This document shows positions 50,302 through 58,880 of a stretch of DNA of 64,000 nucleotides, in pieces. The notes under the pieces are model-generated. The model ran no database searches. It was not told the origin of the DNA and saw only the letters and a list, made by a program, of their open reading frames with translations. A program made the position numbers and the translations under genes. Source of the DNA: Clostridium sp. C2-6-12 (GTDB lineage: Bacteria > Bacillota > Clostridia > Clostridiales > Clostridiaceae); the NCBI RefSeq assembly GCF_009928485.1, contig NZ_JAABNP010000021.1, forward strand, positions 41,863 through 105,862. The letters are read 5' to 3'. The stretch's first letter is position 1. The number at the start of each line of letters is the position of its first letter.

Positions 50302-51405
50302 ATGAATAATTATTTAATATGTAATGGAGTAGCTGCATACAAAGAAGCACCAGTTTCAATTGATATTTTAAAGAATAATACCTCTCAAGTTTTAGAAGCA
50401 ATAAATTTAAAAAAAGCAGAAGAGAATTATATCGTATTAGATCAAAAGGAAAAAGAGCTTCAAGGGAAATTAGAAGTAGAAGCTAAAAATTATCCAGATA
50501 TGAACTTGAAAATTGTATTAGTTGATGGAAGTTTTGGATTTGTATATAGAAACTCAAGTGCAATTTTAAAAGTTGTAGAAGGAGAAAAGGCAATTCCTGC
50601 ATCTAAGGAAGAAGACAAAGCTGTGTTTACTGCAGAAATGCTTTTAGACAGTGATTCAAAGAAGGTATATGTAGGTGGAAATGCAAAGAAAAGCGGAAGT
50701 TACACTTTTAATAAAAAGGTTTCTCCAAAGGAAATTTTAGAAACAGCAGGTGTTAAAGGTGAATTTAAAGGAATGTATTTAGGTTATCCAATGGGAATGT
50801 TCATAGGAGAAGCTGATCTTGATACTGAACTTGAGCTTACAACAGATTATATTATTATATTTGATGAAACTGATTGTATTTTAGATAAATTAAAAAATAT
50901 AGCAGAAAGCTATATCAAAGAATCTTGCGGAAGATGCGTTTTTGGATTTGAGGGAGTTACTCAAATTAACATGATTCTTTCAGATATTTCACAAAAAAAA
51001 GGAAAATCAAGTGATATAGCTTTATTGTTAGACCTTTGTAGTGAAATGAAAAATCAAGTACTTTGTGAAGTTGATGGAACACTTGCTTCATCGGTACTAA
51101 GTGCTATGAGTATTTTCAAAAATGAGATAGAAGAGCATATTACTAAAAAAGCTTGTAAAGCTGGTACATGTAGTAAATTTGTTACTTATCATATTCTTGC
51201 AGATAAATGTATAGGATGCACAGATTGTGTAGATGAATGTGATGATGATGCAATTCTTGGAAAGAAGAAGTTTATACATGTAATTGACCAAGATGAATGT
51301 ACTCAATGTGGTAAATGTGTTGAAGCTTGTGATGAAGAAGCAATTGTTAAGGCTGGAGCAATTAAACCTAGATGTCCACAAAAGCCTATTCCATGTAAGC
51401 GTTAA
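50302..51405 (+). CDS. Truncated NuoF-like protein with SLBB and 2x[4Fe-4S] ferredoxin domains
   Basis: This 367-residue protein lacks the NADH/FMN-binding half of NuoF. A SLBB-like domain (~125-175, KKSGSYTFNKKVSPKEILETAG) is followed by the NuoF cluster helix, where the usual ESCGxCxPC has become ESCGRCVFG, so the third cysteine is missing (C209 and C212 remain). A bacterial ferredoxin domain with CIGCTDCVDEC and CTQCGKCVEAC ends the protein. It can relay electrons between ferredoxin and the NuoG/GltD fusion but cannot itself oxidise NADH. AGAGAGGTG precedes the ATG. It completes a three-gene redox operon. Confidence 0.85.
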   Translation: MNNYLICNGVAAYKEAPVSIDILKNNTSQVLEAINLKKAEENYIVLDQKEKELQGKLEVEAKNYPDMNLKIVLVDGSFGFVYRNSSAILKVVEGEKAIPASKEEDKAVFTAEMLLDSDSKKVYVGGNAKKSGSYTFNKKVSPKEILETAGVKGEFKGMYLGYPMGMFIGEADLDTELELTTDYIIIFDETDCILDKLKNIAESYIKESCGRCVFGFEGVTQINMILSDISQKKGKSSDIALLLDLCSEMKNQVLCEVDGTLASSVLSAMSIFKNEIEEHITKKACKAGTCSKFVTYHILADKCIGCTDCVDECDDDAILGKKKFIHVIDQDECTQCGKCVEACDEEAIVKAGAIKPRCPQKPIPCKR

Positions 51406-51427
51406 TTATTGATGATACATTTATGAA

Positions 51428-51459
51428 TTTTATGCGATACAAAAATGTATCGCATAAAA
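51428..51459. terminator. Terminator of the redox operon
   Basis: TTTTATGCGATAC (51428-51440) and GTATCGCATAAAA (51447-51459) pair perfectly around a 6-nt loop. It closes the three-gene unit before the separately promoted hydrolase gene. Confidence 0.8.
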
Positions 51460-51497
51460 TGTTTAAAATGCTGATTTTAGGAGTCTCTGAATGTGTG

Positions 51498-51511
51498 ATA
51501 CAATATTGTAT
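51498..51511. promoter_or_regulatory. Palindrome ATACAATATTGTAT, possible enhancer site
   Basis: A perfect 14-bp palindrome about 145-160 bp upstream of the sigma-54-type promoter at 51642, the distance expected for an upstream activator site. Function inferred. Confidence 0.4.
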
Positions 51512-51641
51512 TAAATTATGAATGTTTTCAATAATTTTAAAGTTAACTTTGACTTATAAGAAACTATAAATTAAGGAATAAGTTGTGTAAAAAGGTGAAT
51601 TTTTAGAAAATATGAGTGCAAGAATTATTGTATATGCAAAA

Positions 51642-51656
51642 TGGCATGGTTTTTGC
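51642..51656 (+). promoter_or_regulatory. Sigma-54 (-24/-12) promoter before the C-C hydrolase gene
   Basis: TGGCATGGTTTTTGC fits TGGCAYR-N4-TTGC exactly, with GG at 51643-51644 and GC at 51655-51656 separated by the required 10 bases. It lies 55 nt before the ATG at 51712, placing a start site near 51668. Neither neighbouring operon shows such a promoter. Confidence 0.65.
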
Positions 51657-51711
51657 GTAATAATATATTTATATATAAAAATTAAGGCGTTATGTGAAAA
51701 GGAGAATATAT

Positions 51712-52530
51712 ATGTTAAGAGAGTTAAGAACAGAATTAACAAAACAAGAAGAAGAAAAATCATATGTAAAATATTATAATCAACCAATTGCAGAACCTAA
51801 CAAAGAATTATTAGATATTTTGAAGCAAGGTCCAATGGATCCAGAAAAAGCTTTAATGCCAGAAGATATAAAGCATTTACTTGAGCCAGGATATGATGAA
51901 GTTGAAACAGGATACTGTATATTACCAAATGGAACTGCTTATGTGGCTGTTAATAATAAATTTCCAGGAGTAACATTAGATATGATAAACTGGTGGTTTG
52001 CATGGCATGCACTTGAGGATTTACGTTACATGCTATGGTTCAGAAAAGGTCATTATGGAATATCTGTAAGTGATGAAGATAGAGAAAAGATTTTAAGCTC
52101 AGATACATCTATTTTAGAAAAATTTCAAGGTCTTACACATCACGTAATAGAAGATGCAGGAAATGGACCAGAAGATATTCAAATTTCATTTTTAAAACCA
52201 GAATCTTTAGGCATTGATGGAAAAGAACTTGCAGATAAAAAAATTAGTATAGTATGTGCCAATGGTTTATCACAATCAAGAGCAGGTGGACCTAAAGCAC
52301 CAGCTGTAATGATACATTTATTTAGAGAAGTACCAGGTGGAATTGAATCACGTTCTAGATTTTGGATGGGATATCATATGATTGATCAAAAACCTTGCAA
52401 GTTAATTCCAGATGGAATACAAATACCGGTACAAGCTCCTATGGGACTAGCTTTCCACAATGTTGAAGAGTATAGTAATTTAGCTGCTATTTTACCAAGC
52501 TTATATGAAGAAATGAATGGGAAAATATAA
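51712..52530 (+). CDS. PhlG/phloretin-hydrolase-family carbon-carbon hydrolase
   Basis: The ATG at 51712 follows AAAGGAGA; an in-frame GTG at 51694 precedes that site. The 272-residue protein resembles diacetylphloroglucinol hydrolase PhlG and phloretin hydrolase of Eubacterium ramulus. Visible family features are MINWWFAWHALEDLRYMLW, THHVIEDAG and AFHNVEEYSNL. H99, E147, H249 and E253 (an H-x3-E pair) are candidate zinc ligands. Such enzymes cut the C-C bond between a phloroglucinol ring and an acyl side chain, for example phloretin to phloroglucinol and phloretate. It has its own sigma-54-type promoter. The flanking reductase genes fit reduction of the ring precursor before cleavage (inference). 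Confidence 0.75.
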   Translation: MLRELRTELTKQEEEKSYVKYYNQPIAEPNKELLDILKQGPMDPEKALMPEDIKHLLEPGYDEVETGYCILPNGTAYVAVNNKFPGVTLDMINWWFAWHALEDLRYMLWFRKGHYGISVSDEDREKILSSDTSILEKFQGLTHHVIEDAGNGPEDIQISFLKPESLGIDGKELADKKISIVCANGLSQSRAGGPKAPAVMIHLFREVPGGIESRSRFWMGYHMIDQKPCKLIPDGIQIPVQAPMGLAFHNVEEYSNLAAILPSLYEEMNGKI

Positions 52531-52660
52531 AATTTTAGAGCAATATTTTAATGAATCAGTATATTCATAAGGCTTTAACTAACGAAAAAGATTAATTAGG
52601 ATAAACGTTGTATGGCTATTATTTAATGGTTAAATTCGTTTATAAGGGGAGAATAATAAA

Positions 52661-53335
52661 ATGAATAATAAAAAAGGGGATTTATTATGGGGGCTGATAT
52701 TAATAGTTTGGATATTAATATTAGTAATACCTGTATCTCGAATAATGTTTATAGAAGTAACAGAAGCTCATCCATACATTGGTGGATTCGTTAAGTTTGC
52801 AATATTGGCATCAATGGGAGATTTACTTGGAGGCAGAATTTTAAAGAATCAATGGAATATTCCAAGAGGCTTCATCTTAAAGGGCGTTGTTTGGGGAATA
52901 ATAGGTATGATGGTTACATTAGTTTTTACTGTATTTATGGGAGGTACAGCAGCAGCTCAAGCTACAGGAAAACTTCCTTTTTCAGGAGTAGCATTTGCAC
53001 AGGCCTTTTTAGGAAGTACAATAATGAATCTAACATTTGGACCTATGATGTATATATATCATAAGTTTGGTGATTTAATTGTTGATTTAAGTTATGAAAA
53101 AAAGCTAAAGGAAATTACCGTAAAAGATTTGGTAGATAGAGTTGACTGGTATACTATTGTAAGTTTCTCATGGCTTAAGACTTGTACATGTGTTTGGATA
53201 CCTTGTCATACAATAGTATTCTTATTGCCACCAGAATATAGAGTGCTTGCATCTGCATTTTTATCTATACTACTTGGGATAATAATAGCTGTTTCAAAGA
53301 AAGGAAGCAATGGAGCAAAAGCTTTAAGTAAATAA
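52661..53335 (+). CDS. Mpv17/PMP22-like integral membrane protein
   Basis: This 224-residue protein has four or five hydrophobic helices. The C-terminal segment VWIPCHTIVFLLPPEYRVL matches the Mpv17/PMP22 signature (W-x-P, F near the middle, P and RVL), a family best known from eukaryotic peroxisomes and mitochondria; bacterial members are of unknown role. AAGGGGAG precedes the ATG. It lies 130 nt after the hydrolase gene and may belong to the same transcript, where a pore for an aromatic substrate or product would fit. The family call rests on the C-terminal pattern only. Confidence 0.55.
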   Translation: MNNKKGDLLWGLILIVWILILVIPVSRIMFIEVTEAHPYIGGFVKFAILASMGDLLGGRILKNQWNIPRGFILKGVVWGIIGMMVTLVFTVFMGGTAAAQATGKLPFSGVAFAQAFLGSTIMNLTFGPMMYIYHKFGDLIVDLSYEKKLKEITVKDLVDRVDWYTIVSFSWLKTCTCVWIPCHTIVFLLPPEYRVLASAFLSILLGIIIAVSKKGSNGAKALSK

Positions 53336-53370
53336 TAAAAACTATTCTAGAATGTTTAGAAAATAAGGTG

Positions 53371-53420
53371 AGGGCTTATATTGAATTAATAAATATGAGC
53401 CTTCTTCTTTATTTTATATA
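53371..53420 (+). terminator. Terminator after the Mpv17-like gene
   Basis: GGCTTATATT (53373-53382) pairs with AATATGAGCC (53392-53401) with one G-U pair. The flanking bases extend the stem, and a T-rich stretch follows. Confidence 0.65.
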
Positions 53421-53548
53421 GAATTAAGGAGGATATGCTGATTTTTTGTAGAATTTAATCTAAAGAAGTAGTGTTACTATAGATAAATATTTAAAATAAC
53501 TAATTGGGATTCTTATTAGTTATTTTATTTAAGAAGGAGTGGAAGGTA

Positions 53549-55264
53549 ATGAAATGGTTTAATAATTTAAAAATTAGTCAAAAATTAATTTCGTCATTTA
53601 TTTTGGTTGCCTTGTTTGTAGGGGTATCAGGATTAATTGGAGTAAATGGCATGAAAACGATCAATGGAAATCTAACAAGTATTTATAATAATGATTTAAA
53701 AAAGATTGATTATATTAATAAACTTAAAGCGTCATCAATTGCTGGTGAAAGGGATATGTTGCTATTAACAAATCCTAATTTTAGAATGGGACTTGATTCT
53801 TTTAAGAAAACTATTGAAACAACAAAAGTAAATGAGGATGAACTTATTAAAAACTATAAAGCTTTGTTGATAAATGAAGCAGATAAAAATGAATTCGCTG
53901 CTTTTGAAAAATTAGAGGCTGACTCTAGGGTTACCTCGGACAAAATAATGAAAGTAGTTGATACGGGTGATTACCAAAATGTTGGTGGATTAATGTCTGA
54001 ATATGGTCAGAATATTATAACTAAAAAAATAGAACTTTTGGATAAAATATTGGGGGATGTTACAGATAGTGCTACTGCCGATTATAATAGCAGTCAAAAA
54101 GTATATAATAGTGCTATTGTTAAAAGTACTATGATAAGTGTTTTGAGTTTAATAGTATCTATAGCATTAGGATTAACAATTTCTAGCTTAATTTCAAAAA
54201 AAATAAATAAAGTACTGGTTGTTGCTAAAGCACTAGGTGAAAATGATTTATCTAAGACGGCTCAAATAGATGATAATAGTGATCTTGGAATTTTAGCAAA
54301 AGCATTAAATAAATCTATAGAAAACTTAAGAGCATTAATAGGACAAATATATGAGGGATCTGCTGAAATAAATGAGATTAGTGATGAAATATCTACTACA
54401 ACAGAAGAAATAGCTGCTAAAATGGATGTTGTAAATGAATCTGTTAAACAAGTATCGTTAGGGGCAGAACAACTAAGTGCTACAACAGAAGAATTAAATG
54501 CTACAACAGAAGATGTTGCCAATAATATATCAGATGTTGCTGAAAAGGCAACTCGAGGAAATAAGAGTTCTAAAAGTATAGAATTAAAAGCTGAACAAAT
54601 TAGAAAAAAAGCAGAAAGTAGCGCTGATGTATCAGCAAAATTATATATTGAAAAACAAGGAAGTATAGTAAAAGCAATTGAAGAAGGAAAGATAGTTAGT
54701 CAGGTTAAGGTAATGGCAGATGAAATAGGAAATATAGCAAGTCAAACAAATCTTCTTGCACTTAATGCTGCAATTGAAGCTGCAAGAGCAGGAGAACAGG
54801 GAAAAGGTTTTGCTGTAGTTGCTGATGAAGTTAGAGCACTAGCAGAACAATCGTCAGAAACTGTTGAAAAGATTCATGCTGTAACACAAAAAGTTCAAGA
54901 AGCATTTGATAATATGTCTAATAGTGCTTATGATATCTTAAGTTATATTGATGATAAGGTGAAATCAGATTATGCGATGTTTGTAGAGACTGGAAAGCAG
55001 TATGGTGGAGATGCTGTAGGATTTACTCATTTATCATCAAATATTGTAAGCTCAATGAATATGGTAAATCAAACTGTATCAGAGATCAAGAATGCAATAC
55101 AAACTATATCAGCAACAGCTGAAGAGTCAGCGGCAAGTTCAGAAGAAATCTTAGCAAGTGTTAATGAATCAACTGAAGCAATTCAAAAGATAGCTAAAAC
55201 TTCAAGAGATCAAGTAGCATTAGCGGAAAAATTAAATAATATGATTAAAAACTTTAAATTATAA
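53549..55264 (+). CDS. Methyl-accepting chemotaxis protein (second copy)
   Basis: This 571-residue chemoreceptor starts at the ATG at 53549 after GGAGTGGAAGG; an earlier in-frame start lacks a ribosome site. It has two transmembrane helices (~10-32 and ~190-212), a four-helix-type sensor domain, HAMP and the [20 protein letters not shown] tip. It has the same length and architecture as the receptor at 2518-4233, and conserved stretches extend into the sensor (NPNFRMG). The sensor still differs enough that a different or related ligand is possible. It is monocistronic and ends at a terminator. Confidence 0.93.
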   Translation: MKWFNNLKISQKLISSFILVALFVGVSGLIGVNGMKTINGNLTSIYNNDLKKIDYINKLKASSIAGERDMLLLTNPNFRMGLDSFKKTIETTKVNEDELIKNYKALLINEADKNEFAAFEKLEADSRVTSDKIMKVVDTGDYQNVGGLMSEYGQNIITKKIELLDKILGDVTDSATADYNSSQKVYNSAIVKSTMISVLSLIVSIALGLTISSLISKKINKVLVVAKALGENDLSKTAQIDDNSDLGILAKALNKSIENLRALIGQIYEGSAEINEISDEISTTTEEIAAKMDVVNESVKQVSLGAEQLSATTEELNATTEDVANNISDVAEKATRGNKSSKSIELKAEQIRKKAESSADVSAKLYIEKQGSIVKAIEEGKIVSQVKVMADEIGNIASQTNLLALNAAIEAARAGEQGKGFAVVADEVRALAEQSSETVEKIHAVTQKVQEAFDNMSNSAYDILSYIDDKVKSDYAMFVETGKQYGGDAVGFTHLSSNIVSSMNMVNQTVSEIKNAIQTISATAEESAASSEEILASVNESTEAIQKIAKTSRDQVALAEKLNNMIKNFKL

Positions 55265-55330
55265 AAGTTGTTTAATTAATGTAAATGAATTATTAATAAA
55301 TTAAAAGTAGAGTTAATAAAGAGGTTAAGG

Positions 55331-55372
55331 CTGCTGCAATACTAACAGAGCTAGTATTGCAGCAGTTATTTT
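55331..55372. terminator. Terminator between MCP and the mglB remnant
   Basis: CTGCTGCAATACTA (55331-55344) and TAGTATTGCAGCAG (55352-55365) pair perfectly around a 7-nt loop, followed by TTATTTTTTA. Confidence 0.85.
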
Positions 55373-55695
55373 TTATTGTTTTGTATATATATAATAAGGA
55401 AGAGTAACTACAATTTTATCATTAACCAATTTGTAAGGTACCTTTTGGAGTGAATCCTCATTATAAATTAGATTCAGACTTACATTGTATAAGGAATCAG
55501 ATAATATATCTAAATCCTGATTAGCAGTTCCCCAGCCATCATACTTTATCGATTAAATCTTTGGCTTCTTTTAAACCATCTATTCCAACAACTGGAATAT
55601 GCTTTGAACTATCACCTTTGTTATATACCCATATTTTTGAAGTGAAGCAATAGCTCCAACTGCCATAGCATCATTATTTGAAATTATTGCCTCTA
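55373..55695 (-). pseudogene. Decayed galactose/methylgalactoside-binding protein gene (MglB-like)
   Basis: On the minus strand successive frames read EAIISNNDAMAVGAIASLQK, then after a shift KGDSSKHIPVVGIDGLKEAK, then after another shift GTANQDLDILSDSLYNVSLN and a final VPYKLVNDKIVVTLPYYIY before the stop at 55373. NNDAMAxGAI and PVVGIDGL are hallmarks of periplasmic galactose-binding proteins. At least two frameshifts and the missing N-terminal two-thirds show a dead gene. No mgl permease genes remain. Confidence 0.7.
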
Positions 55696-55777
55696 GTGAA
55701 TTTATCTATTAGACTGAAATTTTATTTGAAAATCATGAAGAATGTGTAGTAAACAGATTTTAAAAGGAGCGTTCAAT

Positions 55778-58315
55778 GTGAGTAATGTAACTAATAATAT
55801 TAACGAGAATAACATACCAATAATAATTAATTTAAATAAAGTTAAACGGATTTTTTCAAATGTCCAAAAGAATATGGAGTTTCTATTTGTTCTTAAAGGT
55901 GAGTTGAAAGTAATTATAAATAATCAAAAATATAAATTGTCTGAGTCGGATGTGTTATTAATTAATAATGGAGATGTGTATGAGCTTTATGGCGAAGAAG
56001 AAAATATTGTTTTATCAATGCAAATTGACAATGATTTTTTCAATAATGTTATGAGAGGTGAGCAAAGTTTATTTTTATGCAATTCTTCTATTGATGAAAA
56101 TGAAAATTACAATGATATTAGAAAAATATTATCTAAAATAATATATGAATATTCTATTAAGAAAAATAGGTATGACTTTAAAGTGATGTCTTTATTATAT
56201 GACTTGATTTATTTATTAGATATGAATTTTACGATTATAGAAGAGTATAAGATGCAAACTTTAGAAGTTAAGAATAGTAAGCATACTGAACGTATAAATA
56301 ATATATTAGCTTATATTAAACAAAATTATTATAAACAAATTTCCTTGCAAGATGTAGCTGATGCTCAATATTTAACTCCTGAATATTTAGCTAAGTTTTT
56401 TAAAAGTCATATGAAAATGACTATATTAAAATATTTAAATGAGTATAGATTATCTCAAGCAGTAAAAGAGCTTATTCGTACAGATAACTCAGTTACTATA
56501 GTTGCAATGAATAATGGATTTCCCAATTTAGCTGCATTTAATAAAATATTTAAAGAAATATATAATACTACACCAGCAGAATATCGTACTCAAATTAGAA
56601 AAAGACAAGAAATAAATAATAAAGATGAAATAATAGAATTAGAAATAACTAAAGTTGATTACAATCAAGCTCTAGAAAAGCTGACTCAATACGTAACTTA
56701 TGAAGAGGAAACATATAATAAATTCCCACAAAATGACTTGGTGAAAAATGTTATAGTAAATGCTAATGTAGACAATATAAAGCACGTTGCACATTCATGG
56801 AGAAATTTAATTAATCTTGGTTATGCTCAAGATGGGTTAAGATCAGATCTGCAGCAGCAGCTAACACATATACAAAATAAAATACAATTTAAATATGCTA
56901 GATTTCAAGGTGCTTTTAGTGATGAAATTATTAGTTATGGAGAAGAGGCTTTGGAGGAAGGGAATTATAACTTTACAAAAATAGATAAATTGATTGATTT
57001 CTTTTATAGCATTAATTTAAAGCCGTTTATTGAGCTTGGCAATAAAGCTAAAGTTCTAAGTATTACATCTAATAAAGCTATGTATTTTAGAAATCCTTCA
57101 AAAAAAGAAAAAAGTTTCAAGAAATCGTTAGAGTTGTTAGAAAAATTTATTGTACACTGTACTAATAGATATGGAATAACAGAGGTATCACAATGGTACT
57201 TTGAATTTTGGAAAGAAGGAGAAAATGATTACGTTTTTTGGAATGGAAGTTTTCATAAATACATAGAAGAATTTAAGTGTTATTATGATACTATAAAAAA
57301 AATAGTACCAGAGGCTAAAGTGGGAGGTCCAGGTTTTAATACCGAGGTAAATAAAAAATGGTTTGGCGAGTTTTTAAATCAATTAAAAAGAACAAATACA
57401 AAGCTAGACTTTTTATCAATATCATTATATCCATATGAACTAATAGAGGATAATAAAATCGAAGAAAACGAAAAGAAAAATAATAGGGCAAGTGAAGAAC
57501 GAGAATATAGAACTCGATTACTATCTTCAAAAGATAGAAATTATTCAAAAGTTCAGCTTACAAAAATTAGAAAGATGATTAAAGCAGCAGGTATTGAAAT
57601 TCCAGAAATTCATGTTACAGAATATAATTCTAGTATATCTCATCGTCATCCAGCTAATGACACAATCTTCAAATCAGCTTATATTACTAAAAATATAATA
57701 GATAATTTAGATGAAACAGATAGCTTTGGATATTGGTTTTGCTCTGATATTTCTGGAGAATTAAAAGATTCAAAAAATCTATTATATGGAGATATGGGAA
57801 TAATAAGTGCAAATGGAATAAGTAAACCAGGATTTTATGCTTATGAAATGTTAGCAAAGCTTGGAAATAGCTTGATACAAAAAGGCGATGGATATGTTAT
57901 AACTAAAGAATCTTCTTATAGTTACCAAATTATCACTTATAATTATAAGCATTTTAATTATTTTTATTGTTTAAGTGAAGAAGCATCAATAAACTTAGAC
58001 CAATATTACAATATTTTTGAGAATGAACAAAAACTAAATATAAATATAACTTTAAGTGGGATAAAAAAAGGAAGATATCGTATAAAGAAATATATTTTAA
58101 ATAGAGAGCATGGAAGTATTTTTGATGAATGGCTAAATATGAATTCTATTTACAATATAAAAAAAGATGAAATTGAGTATTTAAAACAAATTTGTGTGCC
58201 CAAACAGAAAGTTTTTTATGTGGAAAGTATAGATGAATTAAAAGTAGAAAGTTGTCTTTCACCTCATGAAGTTAATCTTTATGAGATTACATTTGAGTAT
58301 GCCAATCATAGTTGA
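55778..58315 (+). CDS. AraC-family regulator fused to a GH39 domain (third copy)
   Basis: The GTG at 55778 sits at the same distance from AAAAGGAGCG as the ATG of the paralogue at 10566, so I prefer it to the in-frame ATG at 55742. This 845-residue protein has a cupin-like sensor, an AraC HTH pair (ending TTPAEYRTQ), a GH39-like barrel and a beta-rich tail. It is close to the 10566 protein along its whole length. E480 in FEFWKEGE and E615 in VTEYNSS keep both catalytic positions, but the lysine replacing the clan-A asparagine (K479) recurs. It is cytosolic and monocistronic, with a terminator downstream. Likely a transcriptional sugar sensor. Confidence 0.85.
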   Translation: MSNVTNNINENNIPIIINLNKVKRIFSNVQKNMEFLFVLKGELKVIINNQKYKLSESDVLLINNGDVYELYGEEENIVLSMQIDNDFFNNVMRGEQSLFLCNSSIDENENYNDIRKILSKIIYEYSIKKNRYDFKVMSLLYDLIYLLDMNFTIIEEYKMQTLEVKNSKHTERINNILAYIKQNYYKQISLQDVADAQYLTPEYLAKFFKSHMKMTILKYLNEYRLSQAVKELIRTDNSVTIVAMNNGFPNLAAFNKIFKEIYNTTPAEYRTQIRKRQEINNKDEIIELEITKVDYNQALEKLTQYVTYEEETYNKFPQNDLVKNVIVNANVDNIKHVAHSWRNLINLGYAQDGLRSDLQQQLTHIQNKIQFKYARFQGAFSDEIISYGEEALEEGNYNFTKIDKLIDFFYSINLKPFIELGNKAKVLSITSNKAMYFRNPSKKEKSFKKSLELLEKFIVHCTNRYGITEVSQWYFEFWKEGENDYVFWNGSFHKYIEEFKCYYDTIKKIVPEAKVGGPGFNTEVNKKWFGEFLNQLKRTNTKLDFLSISLYPYELIEDNKIEENEKKNNRASEEREYRTRLLSSKDRNYSKVQLTKIRKMIKAAGIEIPEIHVTEYNSSISHRHPANDTIFKSAYITKNIIDNLDETDSFGYWFCSDISGELKDSKNLLYGDMGIISANGISKPGFYAYEMLAKLGNSLIQKGDGYVITKESSYSYQIITYNYKHFNYFYCLSEEASINLDQYYNIFENEQKLNINITLSGIKKGRYRIKKYILNREHGSIFDEWLNMNSIYNIKKDEIEYLKQICVPKQKVFYVESIDELKVESCLSPHEVNLYEITFEYANHS

Positions 58316-58394
58316 TGATAAAACTGAAATATTATATTTATATAAATGAAAAATATGGTGAAATTCAATCTGAATTAGCAATAATTTTGTATTA

Positions 58395-58437
58395 GAAAAA
58401 ACTGTTACACTAAAATAACTAGTGTAGCAGTTTTTTG
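58395..58437 (+). terminator. Terminator hairpin, repeated element copy B
   Basis: Same design as 39207-39248: AAAAACTGTTACACTA pairs with TAGTGTAGCAGTTTTTT around AAATAAC. Stem bases differ from copy A in compensating pairs. Confidence 0.8.
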
Positions 58438-58667
58438 AGTTCTCAGAATGGATATAAAACTTACTTGTGATAGTTAGAGAAAACCCTAATTATATCTTAT
58501 TTAGAATATGCGGTTGGTAAAATGTTGGATTTTTAATTTGAAATATCATATTGTATTTTGTTGTTTATAAATATAAAAGTAAGTCAATGAATAAAAAAAT
58601 GAGAAAAATAAAAAAAATTTTCTGTATAATTTTTATAAGATTTAGTGTAAGGAATTTAATAAATGTA

Positions 58668-58860
58668 TTATACACTTACAAAAAGAAATAGAAAAACTTA
58701 TACAATAATATAAGTGTATAAGTGTATAAAACCCAAAAAGGTTATACTCATGAAAAAAGTGTATATGTATCTTTGAAAAACTGTTTTTAAACGATTTCTT
58801 ATAGCGTTGACAAGAAAAAAATGATAGTGTATTGTGTAAATACAGTATATAGTGTATAAA
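58668..58860. promoter_or_regulatory. Repeated GTGTATAA boxes and sigma-70-like promoter before the LevR-like gene
   Basis: AGTGTATAA-type boxes recur at 58669 (inverted), 58713, 58721 (tandem), 58758 and 58850, with a related GTGTAAA at 58834. Between them TTGACA (58807-58812) and TATTGT (58830-58835) are spaced by 17 bp, a good sigma-70 promoter. Boxes on both sides suggest a repressor or activator that loops or polymerises, probably the LevR-like protein itself. 58438-58667 is AT-rich and otherwise empty. Confidence 0.5.
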
Positions 58861-58880
58861 TTTCTTATGGAGGTGTTTGT

